In this document: positions 43,919 through 51,151 of the stretch, piece by piece
How positions within the stretch are numbered: the stretch's first letter is position 1
Layout of the letters: each line of letters begins with the position of its first letter
Assembly: GCA_937912025.1 (NCBI GenBank)
Contig: CALDOZ010000030.1
Coordinates: 1-64,000, forward strand
DNA length: 64,000 bases
Direction of reading: 5' to 3'
From: an uncultured Clostridia bacterium
GTDB taxonomy: Bacteria; Bacillota; Clostridia; Christensenellales; Borkfalkiaceae
Translations under genes and position numbers: made by a program
The notes under the pieces: model-generated
Told to the model about the DNA's origin: nothing
Database searches by the model: none
The model's input: the letters and a program-made list of their open reading frames with translations, nothing else

Positions 43919-44131
43919 ACAAAGAAAAACTACCACTACGGTAGTTTTTTTTGTTAAGTTGTATCGTAAGGAATGAGAACTCGTTCGGTTATCCGCTTTA
44001 GCGGTAACTAGCCAGGGGTCCCAACATTTTGGGGTATGGCTATATCTCTTACGGCGAGCCAACAAAGAAAAACTACCACTACGGTAGTTTTTTTTGTTAA
44101 GTTGTATCGTGAGAGATGAGAACTCGTTCGG
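43901..44131 (+). repeat. 143-bp-period duplication of tRNA-Arg 3' end plus terminator
   Basis: The block from ATCTCTTACGGCG through the terminator and on to GAGAACTCGTTCGG (43901-43987) is repeated at 44044-44131 with few changes. A third, shorter 3'-end copy (ATCTCTTACGCACC) occurs near 44203. The filler before each extra copy folds into a hairpin. The AGAACTCG part looks like an inverted copy of the tRNA T-arm. Confidence 0.8.
43926..43952 (+). terminator. Terminator of tRNA-Arg
   Basis: AAAACTACC / GGTAGTTTT with a 5-base loop and eight Ts. An identical copy lies at 44069-44095. Confidence 0.9.
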
Positions 44132-44218
44132 CCGTCATATGATGGACTTACTTGACGGGCTAAGGTCAACCGAGAGTTCCCTACTTGTAGGGTTTCGGTT
44201 GTATCTCTTACGCACCAA

Positions 44219-44253
44219 AAAAACCACAAGGTATATTAGCCTTGTGGTTTTTT
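44219..44253. terminator. Bidirectional terminator
   Basis: AAACCACAAGG / CCTTGTGGTTTTTT, after the last tRNA 3' copy and before the stop of the minus-strand nucleotidase gene. Confidence 0.85.
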
Positions 44254-44279
44254 GTTCGTTCAATTATTTTAAATAACGT

Positions 44280-45914
44280 CTACTCCGTAAAAGTTATGTT
44301 GTTTTCCACGTTAGCGTATTCTTGACCAATATTTCCATTAAGCTCTTCTACGATATAACGCTCAAGTGCTTCTACATCTAACATACCATCATTTCTTAAA
44401 ATTTCAACATTTTTAAACATTGTCATACCACTTCCGCAATCGAGAAGATAATAATTGGCTGCCGCAATGGTATATTTTTTATCGAGGTCTATTGGTTCGT
44501 AAGTTTTGGTTTCACGATTGAAGATTTTTATATCATATACGCGATATTCACCCGAAACACCTTGGAATTCGTCAAGGTCATTTGTTAAAACGGACGAAGG
44601 GATGCTTGTGTTTATAGAGAACGTAACCCCCGAAAGATGCGGGAAACAACCATCTTCACTAGGCCATTTCATCATGGACATTTCTAACATATCCTTAATG
44701 TCTTGACCGCTAATTTGTGCTAGTACTACCGTATTATTAAACGGGAAAACGGCAAGTAAATCGTTAAACTTAACGTCACCGGCATTAATGTTAGAACGAA
44801 TACCGCCACCGTTTACGTAGCCGATATCGGCGTCAGCCGAACTGCGCATTGCCTCTGCACATAAATCGCCCAAATTAGTTTCCGCTTTGCGAACCAAGCG
44901 ATTTCCGTCAACATCGTGTGTTATAAGGTCAACTTCGCTGTATGCTACTTTGCGGTTGCCCAATTCACCGTATTCTGAATCAATCTGCTGAAGATAAGCG
45001 TCAACTGCGGAATCGGTATTTTGGTAATCTGCCGTTTTAATTAGTTGAGTGTCAAAATGTCCGTTTGAAATAACGAGTTTACCTATATACTCAAATTTTG
45101 TCCCAGTAGAACTGAGAACAACCTCGTTTCCGCCCTCGTCGATAATCAATTTTTCTTCAATTACACTATGTGAATGTGCATCAAGTACAACGTCAAATCC
45201 ATCGGTGTTTTTAATTAAAGTTTCAACGTCTTCTAAGTTGCCGTATATGGCATCGTCTGCATACCCGATATGAGATAGAGCGATAACGTATTCAGCACCC
45301 GCTAACTTTGCCGAATCAATATTGTTTTGCACGATGTCGTATAGCGTGTTAGGATTGAACGTGTATATAGGTTCTCCGTTTTCATCTCTAAATTGAGTAG
45401 GCGAAGAAGATGATATTGTAGTTGGTGTTGTTATACCGATATATGCAATATCTACGTTGCCATAACTAACCATAGAATATGGCTCGAAATATGGTTCATC
45501 TTCGCCAATTGCGTTAAAATTACAACAAATTGGCTTAGTATCCATCATGTCGACCAACTCTTCTAAACGTTCAAGACGATAATCAAACTCGTGATTTCCC
45601 AAAGTTACAGCATCGTAACCCACAAGGTTCATTAGTTTTATAATATATTCACCTTGTGAAATAACACCAAGACTACTACCTTGAATATAATCACCGCCCG
45701 AAACCACGCCAACGTGTTTATACGTTTCATTTAATTCTTTTTTCATTGCTGAAAGTTTAGAGTAACCTTCCACTACGCAATGCACGTCGTTTTCGTAAAG
45801 AATAACGATGTTATCACTACGATTGTCGATGGTGGTTGGATTGCAAGCCGATATCGGTGTAATACCAATAAATATCAATATACAAACGAGTACGCTTATT
45901 ATTTTCTTTTTCAT
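44280..45914 (-). CDS. UshA-like 5'-nucleotidase/phosphodiesterase lipoprotein
   Basis: A 544-residue exported enzyme. A signal ends in the lipobox ISAC (Cys24 lipidated). The metallophosphoesterase domain has ENDVHC, GGDYIQGS, TLGNHEFDY, ALSHIGY and DAHSHS. The C-terminal 5'-nucleotidase domain (about 330-540) has YVNGGGIRSNI and the FPFNNTVV substrate loop. Such enzymes strip phosphate from nucleotides, UDP-sugars or cyclic nucleotides at the cell surface. It is followed on the same strand by small exported and redox proteins, but spacing suggests an independent unit. Confidence 0.93.
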   Translation of the reverse strand: MKKKIISVLVCILIFIGITPISACNPTTIDNRSDNIVILYENDVHCVVEGYSKLSAMKKELNETYKHVGVVSGGDYIQGSSLGVISQGEYIIKLMNLVGYDAVTLGNHEFDYRLERLEELVDMMDTKPICCNFNAIGEDEPYFEPYSMVSYGNVDIAYIGITTPTTISSSSPTQFRDENGEPIYTFNPNTLYDIVQNNIDSAKLAGAEYVIALSHIGYADDAIYGNLEDVETLIKNTDGFDVVLDAHSHSVIEEKLIIDEGGNEVVLSSTGTKFEYIGKLVISNGHFDTQLIKTADYQNTDSAVDAYLQQIDSEYGELGNRKVAYSEVDLITHDVDGNRLVRKAETNLGDLCAEAMRSSADADIGYVNGGGIRSNINAGDVKFNDLLAVFPFNNTVVLAQISGQDIKDMLEMSMMKWPSEDGCFPHLSGVTFSINTSIPSSVLTNDLDEFQGVSGEYRVYDIKIFNRETKTYEPIDLDKKYTIAAANYYLLDCGSGMTMFKNVEILRNDGMLDVEALERYIVEELNGNIGQEYANVENNITFTE

Positions 45915-45952
45915 TTATCAAACTCCTTTAATTATTGCGCGAGTATTAGCAA

Positions 45953-46522
45953 TCAATCAACGCCAACAGGATTAAAAGCTCGCTTAGTTTCGTTAATTAT
46001 TTTAGTAACGTCCGAACCGTAAACGTCAAGCCCTTGTGCTGATACAAATTGCACTTCAGTTATTCCGTAAAAGCATTTGGCAAGAGCATTAACGTAATCA
46101 AAACCTAAATTATAAACAATAGGCCCACCAGACGTTGTAACGTAAATAAGTTTTTTTGCTTTACATAACCCATAAGGAATACCATTTTCACCATAAGCAA
46201 AAGTCAAGCCGTTTACCGTAATATTTTCAAAGTAATTTTTTACAACTGCTGGAAACGTTAAGTCCCAATAAGGCGCGGCAAGCACGATAACGTCTGCCTT
46301 AGCAAACTGTTTAGAAAGATTAAAAATGTCGTTTGAAAAATTTTTGTTTTTGGCAGAATTATTCCTTATTTCCAGTTCTTTTAAGGTGAGCGGTAAAAGT
46401 TCTTTTTCGTACAGTTTTAATTCTTCTATATCGCCTGAAAAATGAGTTAAAACGTATCTTGCAAGATCTAACGTGCGAGAATTAGGTTTAACACACGCAT
46501 TTATAAATAATATTTTTTCCAT
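45953..46522 (-). CDS. Flavodoxin-fold NAD(P)H oxidoreductase
   Basis: A 189-residue FMN-dependent quinone reductase/azoreductase-like protein. The phosphate-binding loop is NACVKPNSRT and the flavin contacts are APYWDLTFPAVVKNYF and TTSGGP near residue 127. The physiological acceptor is unknown. It starts 28 bases after the neighbouring lipoprotein gene start region on the same strand. Confidence 0.88.
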   Translation of the reverse strand: MEKILFINACVKPNSRTLDLARYVLTHFSGDIEELKLYEKELLPLTLKELEIRNNSAKNKNFSNDIFNLSKQFAKADVIVLAAPYWDLTFPAVVKNYFENITVNGLTFAYGENGIPYGLCKAKKLIYVTTSGGPIVYNLGFDYVNALAKCFYGITEVQFVSAQGLDVYGSDVTKIINETKRAFNPVGVD

Positions 46523-46550
46523 TTCTTATTGTACTATAACCAAATTTACG

Positions 46551-47048
46551 TTATCTTTTTAATTCAAGCGTTACCATATAATAAGAACTATAACGTTCAA
46601 CTATAACCATAGTATCCGCATCTGGGTTATACGAAATTTCAGGAAATACTTCAGGCGCGGGATTACCTGCACTTGCATCTAACTGTGTATCGTATGAAAT
46701 AAATCCTTTGTTTTCACTCGTTTGATAGAAAGCCCAAGTTGCCTCGCGATCAAACAAAGGATCGTAAGTATAGGTGTATTCTTTCCCAAACTTAAGATAG
46801 TAATTTGCAAACGTTTCTTCTTCATCAAATTGAGCTAAAACACTATTTATAATCCCCTCTTCAGAGTCTACTCCGTATGCTTCTTTAAGCATTTCTATTT
46901 CAAATGTTGAAATCTCAGTAGAAAGTTCCACTTTGCTAATTTGCGAAAATTTCCACTCGCCTGTAAAATGCTTAGGCATAGAGTTACATCCAAATAAGCA
47001 AATAGCCGAAAGTGTTAAAACGATAATTAAACTTAAAATTTTTTTCAT
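46551..47048 (-). CDS. Lipoprotein of unknown function
   Basis: A 165-residue protein with a lipoprotein signal ending LFGC (Cys21). The mature part begins HFTGEWKFSQISKVELSTEI, a lipocalin-like 'tGeWk' opening often seen in small exported proteins. No enzyme motif. Confidence 0.7.
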   Translation of the reverse strand: MKKILSLIIVLTLSAICLFGCNSMPKHFTGEWKFSQISKVELSTEISTFEIEMLKEAYGVDSEEGIINSVLAQFDEEETFANYYLKFGKEYTYTYDPLFDREATWAFYQTSENKGFISYDTQLDASAGNPAPEVFPEISYNPDADTMVIVERYSSYYMVTLELKR

Positions 47049-47079
47049 ATATAAAATCTCCTTTTATTTTTAAAGTTAA

Positions 47080-48210
47080 TTAACTTAGTTTTTGTTTTAA
47101 AATCAAAATATTTTCATGTGTCATACCTGCATTTGTTAAATATGACGTTATTGCAGTTTCCAAGTCAACTTGCCCAAGTTTGTCAACCGATTCTCCCGTT
47201 ACATGGCTAAGCATTTCCATCAAGTTAACGTTTAAAACTGCTTGATATCGCTTAAGCTGTTTATCTTTACTTATACCGTAATAATTATAAAAGCTGAGCA
47301 TATAATCGTTAATAATTTCATCAAGCGTTGCCCCCATCAACCCTTCAAGTAACATAGCGGTAAAACCTGCTCTATCTTTACCTTCGGTACAATGGATACA
47401 GTATGGAGGTTCATTTTGCGCAAGAAAAGTAAGCCCTTCTACTATAGAGCAAGCAAACTCTTCCGAATAAAAGTTTCCGGTTAAATCAATTGCAATTACT
47501 TTACCCTCTTCATAAAGATAACGATAATAATCAGAAGTGCAGTTGGTATTTACCAAATATTCTTCAATATCTTCATTAGAATCTGCAAGATTTAAGACTG
47601 TTGTTACACCAACCGATTCAATAAGATTATCTGCAAAATTAGCGCGACCGTTTTCGTTATTTATTGGAGAAGCAGTTCGGTAAAGTTTACTAGATGCAAT
47701 ACGCCCCGACGTTATAGCACGAAAATTTGCAAAAGTTGCATCATCTAAATAATCATCTGGATTATTACTGTATTGTAAGTTGTAAAGCTCTTGAATGTCA
47801 CGCATGCCCGCTTTTTCAAATATATTAATTTTTACACGGTCGCCAATATTTACGTTATTTATAGCAGAAAAATCACCGTAGTTAATACATATAGCAATAT
47901 TATCTTCTTGATTAGTGCCACGCAATAAAAGATTTCCGGGATTAGAATAGTATCCATCATAAAAAGGCATAGTGTATTCGCCACTTTCAAGACTTATCAA
48001 AACTACGTCACCAAGTTCATAGCCTACCGACATAAAATCTTTAGTAGTAACGTTTAATACAGCGTGTCCGTATTTCTCAATTTCAATAACGGTAGCGGAA
48101 ACGGTTTTTAATTTATCGTCTTCACGCTCAGTCGTATCGCACGAAATTAACTGCAAAGCCATTACGCAAACAATTATAATTGACAAACAATTTCTAATTA
48201 TTTTTTTCAT
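47080..48210 (-). CDS. Tyrosine-phosphatase-type lipoprotein
   Basis: A 376-residue exported protein with lipobox LISC (Cys24). Residues 35-140 form a beta-rich domain resembling the C-terminal domain of SAM-hydroxide adenosyltransferases. The rest is a Y_phosphatase3 domain with the P-loop HCTEGKDRAGF (catalytic Cys and Arg) and an upstream aspartate. It may dephosphorylate proteins, phosphoinositides or other phospho-substrates at the cell surface. GGGGGAG precedes the ATG. It is downstream of the STAS/alarmone operon on the same strand but separated by 58 bases. Confidence 0.82.
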   Translation of the reverse strand: MKKIIRNCLSIIIVCVMALQLISCDTTEREDDKLKTVSATVIEIEKYGHAVLNVTTKDFMSVGYELGDVVLISLESGEYTMPFYDGYYSNPGNLLLRGTNQEDNIAICINYGDFSAINNVNIGDRVKINIFEKAGMRDIQELYNLQYSNNPDDYLDDATFANFRAITSGRIASSKLYRTASPINNENGRANFADNLIESVGVTTVLNLADSNEDIEEYLVNTNCTSDYYRYLYEEGKVIAIDLTGNFYSEEFACSIVEGLTFLAQNEPPYCIHCTEGKDRAGFTAMLLEGLMGATLDEIINDYMLSFYNYYGISKDKQLKRYQAVLNVNLMEMLSHVTGESVDKLGQVDLETAITSYLTNAGMTHENILILKQKLS

Positions 48211-48268
48211 TTCTCCCCCTGCTTATAGTTGCGTTTAAAATATTAAGCGTGCTTATACAAACGCAGTT

Positions 48269-48565
48269 TTATTCAATAGTTAAAATATCTAAAAAACCAG
48301 TAATATCAAAGACCTCCATAATGCTATCGTTTACGCCGGTAAGTTTCATAGAGCCTTTTGTATTCATTATTTTTTGCGCTTTTAAAATAACTCTTAAACC
48401 TGCAGAAGAAACGTATTCAAGTCCGGTCATATCAAAAACTAGTTCTTTTAAATTAGAAACGACGTTATCAATTTCTTTTTCAAGGTCGGGTGCAGTTTGG
48501 GTGTCAAGTCTACCAACTACTATAATTTTTGCGTTTTCTCCATTTAATACTTTTTCAATAGTCAT
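48269..48565 (-). CDS. STAS-domain anti-sigma-factor antagonist 1
   Basis: A 98-residue stand-alone STAS protein. The phosphorylatable serine motif YVSSAGLR is at residues 51-58, and the GRLDTQTAPDLEKEI segment is typical of SpoIIAA/RsbV. In partner switching, unphosphorylated STAS protein captures the anti-sigma kinase and frees a sigma factor or other target. The start at 48565 is set by AAAAGGAG and family length. It is last in the operon with alarmone enzymes, the SpoIIE receptor and guanine deaminase. It is very similar to STAS protein 2 at 50840-51136. Confidence 0.93.
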   Translation of the reverse strand: MTIEKVLNGENAKIIVVGRLDTQTAPDLEKEIDNVVSNLKELVFDMTGLEYVSSAGLRVILKAQKIMNTKGSMKLTGVNDSIMEVFDITGFLDILTIE

Positions 48566-48591
48566 AATAATTCTCCTTTTATATATAATTT

Positions 48592-49122
48592 TTAAATTTT
48601 CCAACTTTCAATTGGTGTGTATAAAAAAGATAGTTCTAAAATAGGTGCATCTAGGCTATCTGCCAATGTTTTTACTGCTATTTTAATTTCTTTAGAAAAA
48701 TCTAAATACCAATCCACCGTTTCTAAAATGTATTTTCTCTTAAATTCAGTACTAGTTACCAGCGCGCACTGTAAGTTGTGTAATCTATCCGCACTTTTAA
48801 CTGCAAAAGCGATAGGGTTAGCTTTAATACCGTCGATATAGGTTTTCATATCGTAACCCTTTTCTTTAGTTAAAAGTTTAACGGCAGTTAGAACGTTCTG
48901 GCTTCCATAAAATAAAATTTCTTCTTCAGTCGCATTAGTATCTTCAAGCAAATCGTGAAATAGTGCCGTTATTTGAAAATCTTCATCAAAGCCTTGTTTT
49001 TTTACCATTTCATAAACGGCTATAGGGTGAGAGATATAATCGTTGCCACCGATTCGCTTTTGCCCTTTATGTTTTTGGGTTGCAAATTCTATAGCACGTT
49101 TAACTTTATCGCTAGTACACAT
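48592..49122 (-). CDS. HD-domain (p)ppGpp hydrolase-type protein
   Basis: A 176-residue protein matching the N-terminal HD domain of RelA/SpoT and small alarmone hydrolases: ISHPIAVYEMV, LFHDLLEDT (HD pair), VKSADRLHNL. These manganese enzymes remove pyrophosphate from (p)ppGpp. No synthetase domain is fused. Its ATG overlaps the stop of the adjacent synthetase gene by one base (TAATG), so the two activities are made as a coupled pair. Confidence 0.85.
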   Translation of the reverse strand: MCTSDKVKRAIEFATQKHKGQKRIGGNDYISHPIAVYEMVKKQGFDEDFQITALFHDLLEDTNATEEEILFYGSQNVLTAVKLLTKEKGYDMKTYIDGIKANPIAFAVKSADRLHNLQCALVTSTEFKRKYILETVDWYLDFSKEIKIAVKTLADSLDAPILELSFLYTPIESWKI

Positions 49123-50180
49123 TAAATATCTTCCTTTTGTTTAAGCAAACGTTTTGCTTGCCTTTCGGCTTTATCTTGGTCTCTTAAAGACATTTTCAAA
49201 AACTCTACGACTTTAGCAAAATCATAGTTCTTGTTTAAAAGTTCCGCACGGCACAAAAAGCGAAGAGCAACGCTAGAAGATACGATATCAAGATTAGCCA
49301 CGGATAAAGATTTATTCGCAAGAGCTATCGCAAGGTCGTAATTTTCCTTAATCATGCGTTCAATATCGCCTAATTTTTTCACTCCTAAATACGCAAGTTG
49401 AGGAATATAACTTTCAGGGTCAATAACGCTAATTTCAGCACCTGCAATATTCGCTATTTCCTTAATTAACTTTTGCATGTTTTTATTATGTAAAACGTAT
49501 TCGTTAAGCGAAATCATATTGATAATAACTTCGTCTGCATCATCGGTAATAATACGTTTTCTAATATCTTCGGTGTAAGAAAGCATATTATCACGAGCGC
49601 GAACAAATTCATCATCGGCAAGTTCAAGAAGTCCTGCAAGACGGGCAAATTGCCTATTGATATCTCTTGGAACACCAAAATCGCTCTTATAACCTATATC
49701 GTGGTGTATTGCAGACCAAGCGTGTTGGAGTATCGTTCTAATTTGAATTTCAAATTTCTTGCCACAAATTTCATCGGGCCACTTATCGCCAAACGGAAGT
49801 GAACAAATATAATGCAAGGATAAATAGCCAAAAGCATTTTCTTTTAATAAATCTTTTTTGTTAGAAGAATTTTCCCAGTCAACCACAAAACATTCTTCGA
49901 CTTTTTTACCTATTTTATCTACTTCGTCAGATAAAAAGGTTATAACACGACAACCAAGAATATCCGTTATATCTTCAAAACTATTGTATCCATCACCCTT
50001 TCTTTCAAGTTTACCCGCTAAACTCTTTTCTTCTTTTACACGGTGTTCAACGGCTAAAACGGTTAAGCCTAAATCTTTAGCGATATTAGAAAGTATATCG
50101 TGAACAACGTTGCCAAGGGATACAAAGTGTTCTTTTTGTTTTCTATAATCTTCTAAAATTAATTTACATTTTAAGTTCAT
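49122..50180 (-). CDS. Small-alarmone-synthetase-type (p)ppGpp synthetase
   Basis: A 352-residue protein with a RelA/SpoT synthetase domain (residues 20-200): VEHRVKEEKSLAGKLERKG (ATP-binding), DILGCRVI, GYLSLHYICSLPF and EIQIRTILQHAWSAIHHD. It transfers pyrophosphate from ATP to GDP/GTP. The C-terminal 150 residues are helical and are not the TGS/ACT control domains of long RelA, so regulation must come from elsewhere, perhaps the partner-switching proteins. It is followed directly by the HD hydrolase. A remnant of a STAS gene lies just upstream. Confidence 0.9.
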   Translation of the reverse strand: MNLKCKLILEDYRKQKEHFVSLGNVVHDILSNIAKDLGLTVLAVEHRVKEEKSLAGKLERKGDGYNSFEDITDILGCRVITFLSDEVDKIGKKVEECFVVDWENSSNKKDLLKENAFGYLSLHYICSLPFGDKWPDEICGKKFEIQIRTILQHAWSAIHHDIGYKSDFGVPRDINRQFARLAGLLELADDEFVRARDNMLSYTEDIRKRIITDDADEVIINMISLNEYVLHNKNMQKLIKEIANIAGAEISVIDPESYIPQLAYLGVKKLGDIERMIKENYDLAIALANKSLSVANLDIVSSSVALRFLCRAELLNKNYDFAKVVEFLKMSLRDQDKAERQAKRLLKQKEDI

Positions 50181-50191
50181 GTTTCACCTTA

Positions 50192-50227
50192 TTATTCAAT
50201 AGTTAAAATACTAATAAAATGAGATTT
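50192..50227 (-). pseudogene. 3' remnant of a third STAS gene
   Basis: Minus-strand codons reading SHFISILTIE-stop match the C-terminal tail of the two STAS genes (GFLDILTIE and GFADILNIE), and the last 18 bases are nearly identical to the end of the gene at 48269. No further STAS sequence precedes it. It suggests a deleted third copy or a recombination scar. Confidence 0.55.
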
Positions 50228-50245
50228 TAAAACCTTTTTAATATT

Positions 50246-50824
50246 TTATTTGTTAAAATCTTTTTTAATAACGATTTCCACGTTGTTGCCCTTGACACAC
50301 ACAATTACATCGTCTGCAAGATTTGCTATGATTGATTTTTCAAGTTCATCCCAAGGTTCGGCATTATTTCTTTCAGAATCTTTATATTTATTTAACGTCC
50401 ACTGGTCGTTAAGAAGAACTGCCGTTTCAAGCTGATAAGCAACAAAATTAGAACTATAGATTGCATTTTCGGGATAGAGCAAATTTTCTACGATATCACG
50501 AATCTTGCCCATAATACCTTTGGTTGTGTTTTTCTTGCTAGAAGAAATATCGATAAATCTTCTTTTTGTTTGCAAATCCATGGCTTCGTTAATATGTATT
50601 TGAGAAACAAAAGAAAAGGAAAGGTTTTCGTTTTCAATCCAAAATTCTCCGTCAAAATCGGTAGAAAGTTCTTTTAGCATCCCAACGAATTCTTCTGCAA
50701 TCAAACGCACTCTTAAAGACTGTTTATTGTTAAGAGAAGATATTTCGGCTACTTTTCCAGTTTCTACAAGGATTTTATTAAGATTGTCTTCGCTTTGGTT
50801 AATTTTGATAACGTTTGTTTTCAT
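50246..50824 (-). CDS. Putative degenerate anti-sigma kinase-like protein
   Basis: A 192-residue protein I recognise only weakly. The segment SLRVRLIAEEFVGMLKELST resembles the N-box helix of RsbW/HATPase anti-sigma factors (E-x-x-x-N), but the Asn is absent and no clear G1/G2 glycine boxes follow, so ATP binding is doubtful. It sits between STAS protein 2 and the alarmone synthetase with short gaps, which supports a role as switching partner. It could equally be an unrelated family. Confidence 0.5.
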   Translation of the reverse strand: MKTNVIKINQSEDNLNKILVETGKVAEISSLNNKQSLRVRLIAEEFVGMLKELSTDFDGEFWIENENLSFSFVSQIHINEAMDLQTKRRFIDISSSKKNTTKGIMGKIRDIVENLLYPENAIYSSNFVAYQLETAVLLNDQWTLNKYKDSERNNAEPWDELEKSIIANLADDVIVCVKGNNVEIVIKKDFNK

Positions 50825-50839
50825 TTTATTTTCTCCTTT

Positions 50840-51136
50840 TTATTCAATGTTTAAAATATCGGCAAAACCCGTCATTTCAAAAACTTCCATAACGAGTTCA
50901 CAAACGTTCATCACTTTCATTTCTCCGACTTGTTGCATTTTCTTTTGAGCGCCAAGTAAAACACGAAGTCCCGCGCTAGAAATGTATTCAAGGCTCTTTA
51001 AGTCAAGAATAAGAGTTTTTATCCCCTCAAAATTCTCATTGATTGTTTTTTCAAGAGCAGGAGCGGTCGTTGTGTCCAACCTACCGGTGATTTCTAAAAT
51101 AATTTCTTCTTTGTCTTTTTTAATTTCAATTGTCAT
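50840..51136 (-). CDS. STAS-domain anti-sigma-factor antagonist 2
   Basis: A 98-residue STAS protein with YISSAGLR at residues 51-58 (Ser53/54 probable phosphosite) and GRLDTTTAPALEKTI. It lies 15 bases after the SpoIIE-type phosphatase gene, the classical neighbour that would dephosphorylate it. A good AAGGAG site precedes the ATG. It is a paralog of STAS protein 1 at the end of the same operon. Confidence 0.93.
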   Translation of the reverse strand: MTIEIKKDKEEIILEITGRLDTTTAPALEKTINENFEGIKTLILDLKSLEYISSAGLRVLLGAQKKMQQVGEMKVMNVCELVMEVFEMTGFADILNIE

Positions 51137-51151
51137 AATTAGTTTCTCCTT

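Noticed and set aside
44008..44229. A 73-codon minus-strand open frame in the tRNA-Arg repeat region
   Set aside because: It runs through terminators and tRNA 3' copies, has no ribosome binding site and encodes nothing protein-like.
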